In this document: one piece after another, positions 61,496 to 64,000 of the stretch
Layout: each line of letters begins with the position of its first letter
Numbering within the stretch: the stretch's first letter is position 1
From: JAAFHZ01 sp964247085
GTDB taxonomy: Bacteria; Cyanobacteriota; Cyanobacteriia; Cyanobacteriales; Chamaesiphonaceae
Assembly (NCBI GenBank): GCA_964247085.1
Contig: CAXTSX010000011.1
Span: forward strand, 21,223-85,222
Direction of reading: 5' to 3'
Length of the DNA stretch: 64,000 nt
Translations under genes and position numbers: made by a program
Notes under the pieces: generated by a model
Told to the model about the DNA's origin: nothing
What the model saw: only the letters and a program-made list of their open reading frames with translations
The model's database searches: none

Positions 61496-64000
61496 GCCGA
61501 AAGCTCCGCTACGGCTGCTTCAGACACGATCCGGCCTTCATTTTCAAACCCCACAATTTGGTCGAAGTTTAAGTAACGGTAAAGACTAGCAGCGAAGGGG
61601 TCAATTTTTTTGGTAACTACCTCTAAATACTCACTGGCCGTGGGTATTTTGCCCAGCATCGAGCAAACAGCAGCTAGTTCAGCGGAACCTAAGTAGACTT
61701 GCGCTCCTTTTCCCAGCCGGTTATTAAAGTTACGAGTCGAAGTAGAGAACACGGTAGCATTGTCGGCGACCCGGGCTTGGTTGCCCATGCAGAGACTGCA
61801 TCCCGGCATTTCGGTACGAGCACCGGCCATCCCGAAAATGCCGTAAATACCTTCTTCCTTCAGCTGGTATTCATCCATGCGGGTGGGGGGACAGATCCAC
61901 AGGCGGGTATTGACCGGTGGCTCACCCTCTAAAACTTTAGCGGTGGCGCGATAGTGGCCAATATTGGTCATGCAAGAACCAATGAACACTTCTTCAATCC
62001 GATCGCCTGCTACTTCACTCAATAATTTGACGTTATCTGGATCGTTGGGAGCGGCGACGATCGGCTCTTTGATGGCGTTGAGATCAATTTCAATAATCTC
62101 AGCATATTCAGCATCCGCATCAGCAGCTAACAACACTGGATTGGCTAACCATTCCTCCATTTGAGCCACCCGCCGCAGAATGGTGCGGGCATCGGTATAG
62201 CCTCGGACTACCATATTTTTTAAGAGGGCGACGTTCGATCGAATGTATTCAACCACGGTAGCTTCACTGAGCTTAATGGTACAGCCAGCACAGGATCGCT
62301 CGGCACTGGCATCAGTCAATTCAAAGGCTTGCTCGACCTTCAGATCGGGCAGCCCTTCGATTTCTAAAATCCGACCAGAGAAGACATTCTGTTTATTTTC
62401 TTGCGCCACAGTCAGTAAGCCTTTTTGGATGGCCACATAGGGAATGGCATTGACCACATCCCGCAGGGTCACACCCGGTTGGAGTTGGCCGGTAAACCGG
62501 ACAAGGACTGATTCGGGCATATCCAGGGGCATAGCTCCGAGAGCCGCCGCAAAGGCAACCAGCCCGGAACCAGCCGGAAAAGAGATCCCTAACGGAAAAC
62601 GGGTATGGGAATCGCCCCCGGTCCCAACGGTATCGGGCAACAGCATTCGGTTCAGCCAGGAATGAATAATGCCATCGCCCGGACGAAGGGCGACACCACC
62701 CCGTTGGGCGAAGAAATCCGGCAGGTCGTGGTGGGTTTTGATATCCACTGGTTTGGGATAAGCCGAGGTGTGGCAAAAGCTCTGCATCACTAAGTCAGCA
62801 CTAAAGCCCAAACATGCTAGTTCTTTCAGCTCATCGCGGGTCATCGGGCCGGTGGTATCTTGGGAACCAACGGTGGTCATCAATGGTTCACAGGCAATAC
62901 CTGGTCGGATGCCGGGTAAACCACAGGCTTTGCCTACCATTTTCTGAGCCAGAGTATAGCCTTTGTTGCTAGCTACTGGGGGTTGAGGCCGAATGAATAA
63001 ATCGCTGGCCGGTAAGCCTAGTGTCTGTCTGGTTTTGTCAGTTAAAGCACGGCCAATCAGTAGGGGAATCCGGCCACCGGCCCGAACTTCATCTAAGATG
63101 GTCTCCGGCTTCAATTCAAAGGTGGTAATTAACTGGCCATTTTGATCGGTGATTTGACCTTTATAAGTGTGAATTTGGATCACCAGGCCGGTTTCTAGTT
63201 GGGTGACATCGCATTCGATCGGCAGCATCCCCGAATCTTCAGCAGTATTGAAAAAGATCGGAGCAATTTTGCCACCCAACAAATAACCAGCGGTACGTTT
63301 GTTGGGAACGCAGGGAATATCGAGGCCAGTATGCCAGAGCACCGAGTTGATGGCAGATTTGCGGGAAGAACCAGTGCCCACCACATCGCCGACATAGACT
63401 AGGGGATGACCTTTGGCTTTGAGTTGTTCGATCGTTTCCAAGCTACCCGGTTGACGAGTTTCGAGCATGGCCAAGGCATGGAGCGGAATATCCGGGCGGG
63501 TGGTGGCGTGGGTGGCTGGGGATAAGTCGTCGGTGTTGGTTTCGCCGGGGACTTTAAAAACTGTCACCGTGACCATCTCGGGCAGGGTGGGCTTGTCGGT
63601 AAACCAAACTCCCGCTGCCCAGGCATTAATTACCTGTTTGGCATATTGGTTAGTTTGGGACAAGTCCCAGATATCGTTAAAAGCGTCGTAGACTAGGGTG
63701 ATTTTACTCAGTGCTTGGACTGCCGCTGTGGCCAACGTAGGATCACTAGATTTCAGGGTATCAATCAGAGCCTGAACGTTATAGCCACCGAGCATGGTGC
63801 CCAAAAGTTCGATCGACTCGATCGGATTAATCAGCGGACTGGTGATTTTACCTGTGACGATCCCAGTCAGGAAGCCAGCTTTAACATAAGCAGCCGGATC
63901 TACTCCAGGCGGAACTCGATCGCGCAATAAGGCCATCAGGTTAGTCTCTTCACCTGCGGGTGGATGTTGTAATAGTTCGCAGAGGGCACTGGTTTGTTCG
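61492..64000 (-). CDS. acnB: Aconitate hydratase B (5' end beyond the window)
   Basis: The frame is open to the right edge. The residues there, EQTSALCELLQHPPAGEE, continue upstream of the internal ATG at 63936, so the true start lies outside. AcnB interconverts citrate and isocitrate. HEAT-like N-terminal segment: LLRDRVPPGVDPAAYVKAGF. Swivel domain: VGDVVGTGSSRKSAINSVLW. Fe-S cysteines: CTIKLSE region (within CAGC) and GCSLCMGNQARV. SCMTNIGHYRA is also conserved. About 836 residues are visible of some 860-870. A small cysteine-rich membrane protein is coupled to its 3' end. Confidence 0.95.
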   Translation of the reverse strand, partial: EQTSALCELLQHPPAGEETNLMALLRDRVPPGVDPAAYVKAGFLTGIVTGKITSPLINPIESIELLGTMLGGYNVQALIDTLKSSDPTLATAAVQALSKITLVYDAFNDIWDLSQTNQYAKQVINAWAAGVWFTDKPTLPEMVTVTVFKVPGETNTDDLSPATHATTRPDIPLHALAMLETRQPGSLETIEQLKAKGHPLVYVGDVVGTGSSRKSAINSVLWHTGLDIPCVPNKRTAGYLLGGKIAPIFFNTAEDSGMLPIECDVTQLETGLVIQIHTYKGQITDQNGQLITTFELKPETILDEVRAGGRIPLLIGRALTDKTRQTLGLPASDLFIRPQPPVASNKGYTLAQKMVGKACGLPGIRPGIACEPLMTTVGSQDTTGPMTRDELKELACLGFSADLVMQSFCHTSAYPKPVDIKTHHDLPDFFAQRGGVALRPGDGIIHSWLNRMLLPDTVGTGGDSHTRFPLGISFPAGSGLVAFAAALGAMPLDMPESVLVRFTGQLQPGVTLRDVVNAIPYVAIQKGLLTVAQENKQNVFSGRILEIEGLPDLKVEQAFELTDASAERSCAGCTIKLSEATVVEYIRSNVALLKNMVVRGYTDARTILRRVAQMEEWLANPVLLAADADAEYAEIIEIDLNAIKEPIVAAPNDPDNVKLLSEVAGDRIEEVFIGSCMTNIGHYRATAKVLEGEPPVNTRLWICPPTRMDEYQLKEEGIYGIFGMAGARTEMPGCSLCMGNQARVADNATVFSTSTRNFNNRLGKGAQVYLGSAELAAVCSMLGKIPTASEYLEVVTKKIDPFAASLYRYLNFDQIVGFENEGRIVSEAAVAELSA

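Overview
The window is a cyanobacterial chromosome segment. HIP1-type octamers (GCGATCGC) and GATCGATC motifs are dense throughout. Family content agrees: a ferredoxin-type nitrite reductase with a perfect NtcA site, an NtcB-like LysR regulator, DUF4278, DUF4346, Nif11 and SLH proteins, and a very large type I-C CRISPR locus. I cannot name the genus.

Layout. 1-2255: housekeeping genes (5' end of ppk, a small ORF, trmFO, a GFA-family gene). 2256-5869: an accessory/defence islet with decayed TAXI-TRAP and Uma2 fragments, a PIN / STAS-like / HATPase cluster whose HATPase has lost its 5' end, and a DarT-DarG toxin-antitoxin pair whose antitoxin has lost its extreme C-terminus at the same junction. 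6112-22079: core genes (a short FtsH, a NYN-type PIN protein, tgt, fused 5-oxoprolinase with a divergent LysR, a nucleotide-sugar epimerase, bioF, an orphan ParA plus coiled-coil partner, tRNA-Arg, a NifU-like protein, an SLH protein, tmk, folB). 22240-30834: a complete I-C cas operon cas3-cas5c-cas8c-cas7-(uma2)-cas4-cas1-cas2. A terminator-like hairpin lies after cas7, and an intact Uma2 nuclease gene sits between the interference and adaptation halves. 31004-41252: a CRISPR array that I hand-counted at 145 apparently identical 37-bp repeats and 144 spacers. 41253-42580: a small secreted-protein gene and a VapBC-like pair, then a detached piece of degenerate array. 42664-64000: Nif11-like protein, di-haem peroxidase and a three-gene phosphorelay, small secreted proteins, pdxH, tandem paralogous envelope proteins, nirA, HEAT-repeat protein, L,D-transpeptidase, NtcB-like LysR, and acnB running off the right edge.

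How it works together. The cas operon and array read left to right with the leader between cas2 and repeat 1. No cas6 is present, so Cas5c is the expected processing enzyme. The repeat folds into a 9-bp hairpin with a cUUCGg loop and leaves an 11-nt 3' segment, matching the I-C crRNA handle. The spacers record repeated encounters with the same elements: two near-identical pairs with the same 5' ends but different 3' lengths, one pair differing mostly at synonymous positions, and one overlapping pair in which the expected TTC PAM can be read from inside the array. The most unusual items are the interrupted array tail, the Uma2 gene inside the cas operon, the PIN/STAS/HATPase cluster and its deletion fusion with DarTG, and a spacer that looks like the terminal hairpin of an IS200/IS605 element.
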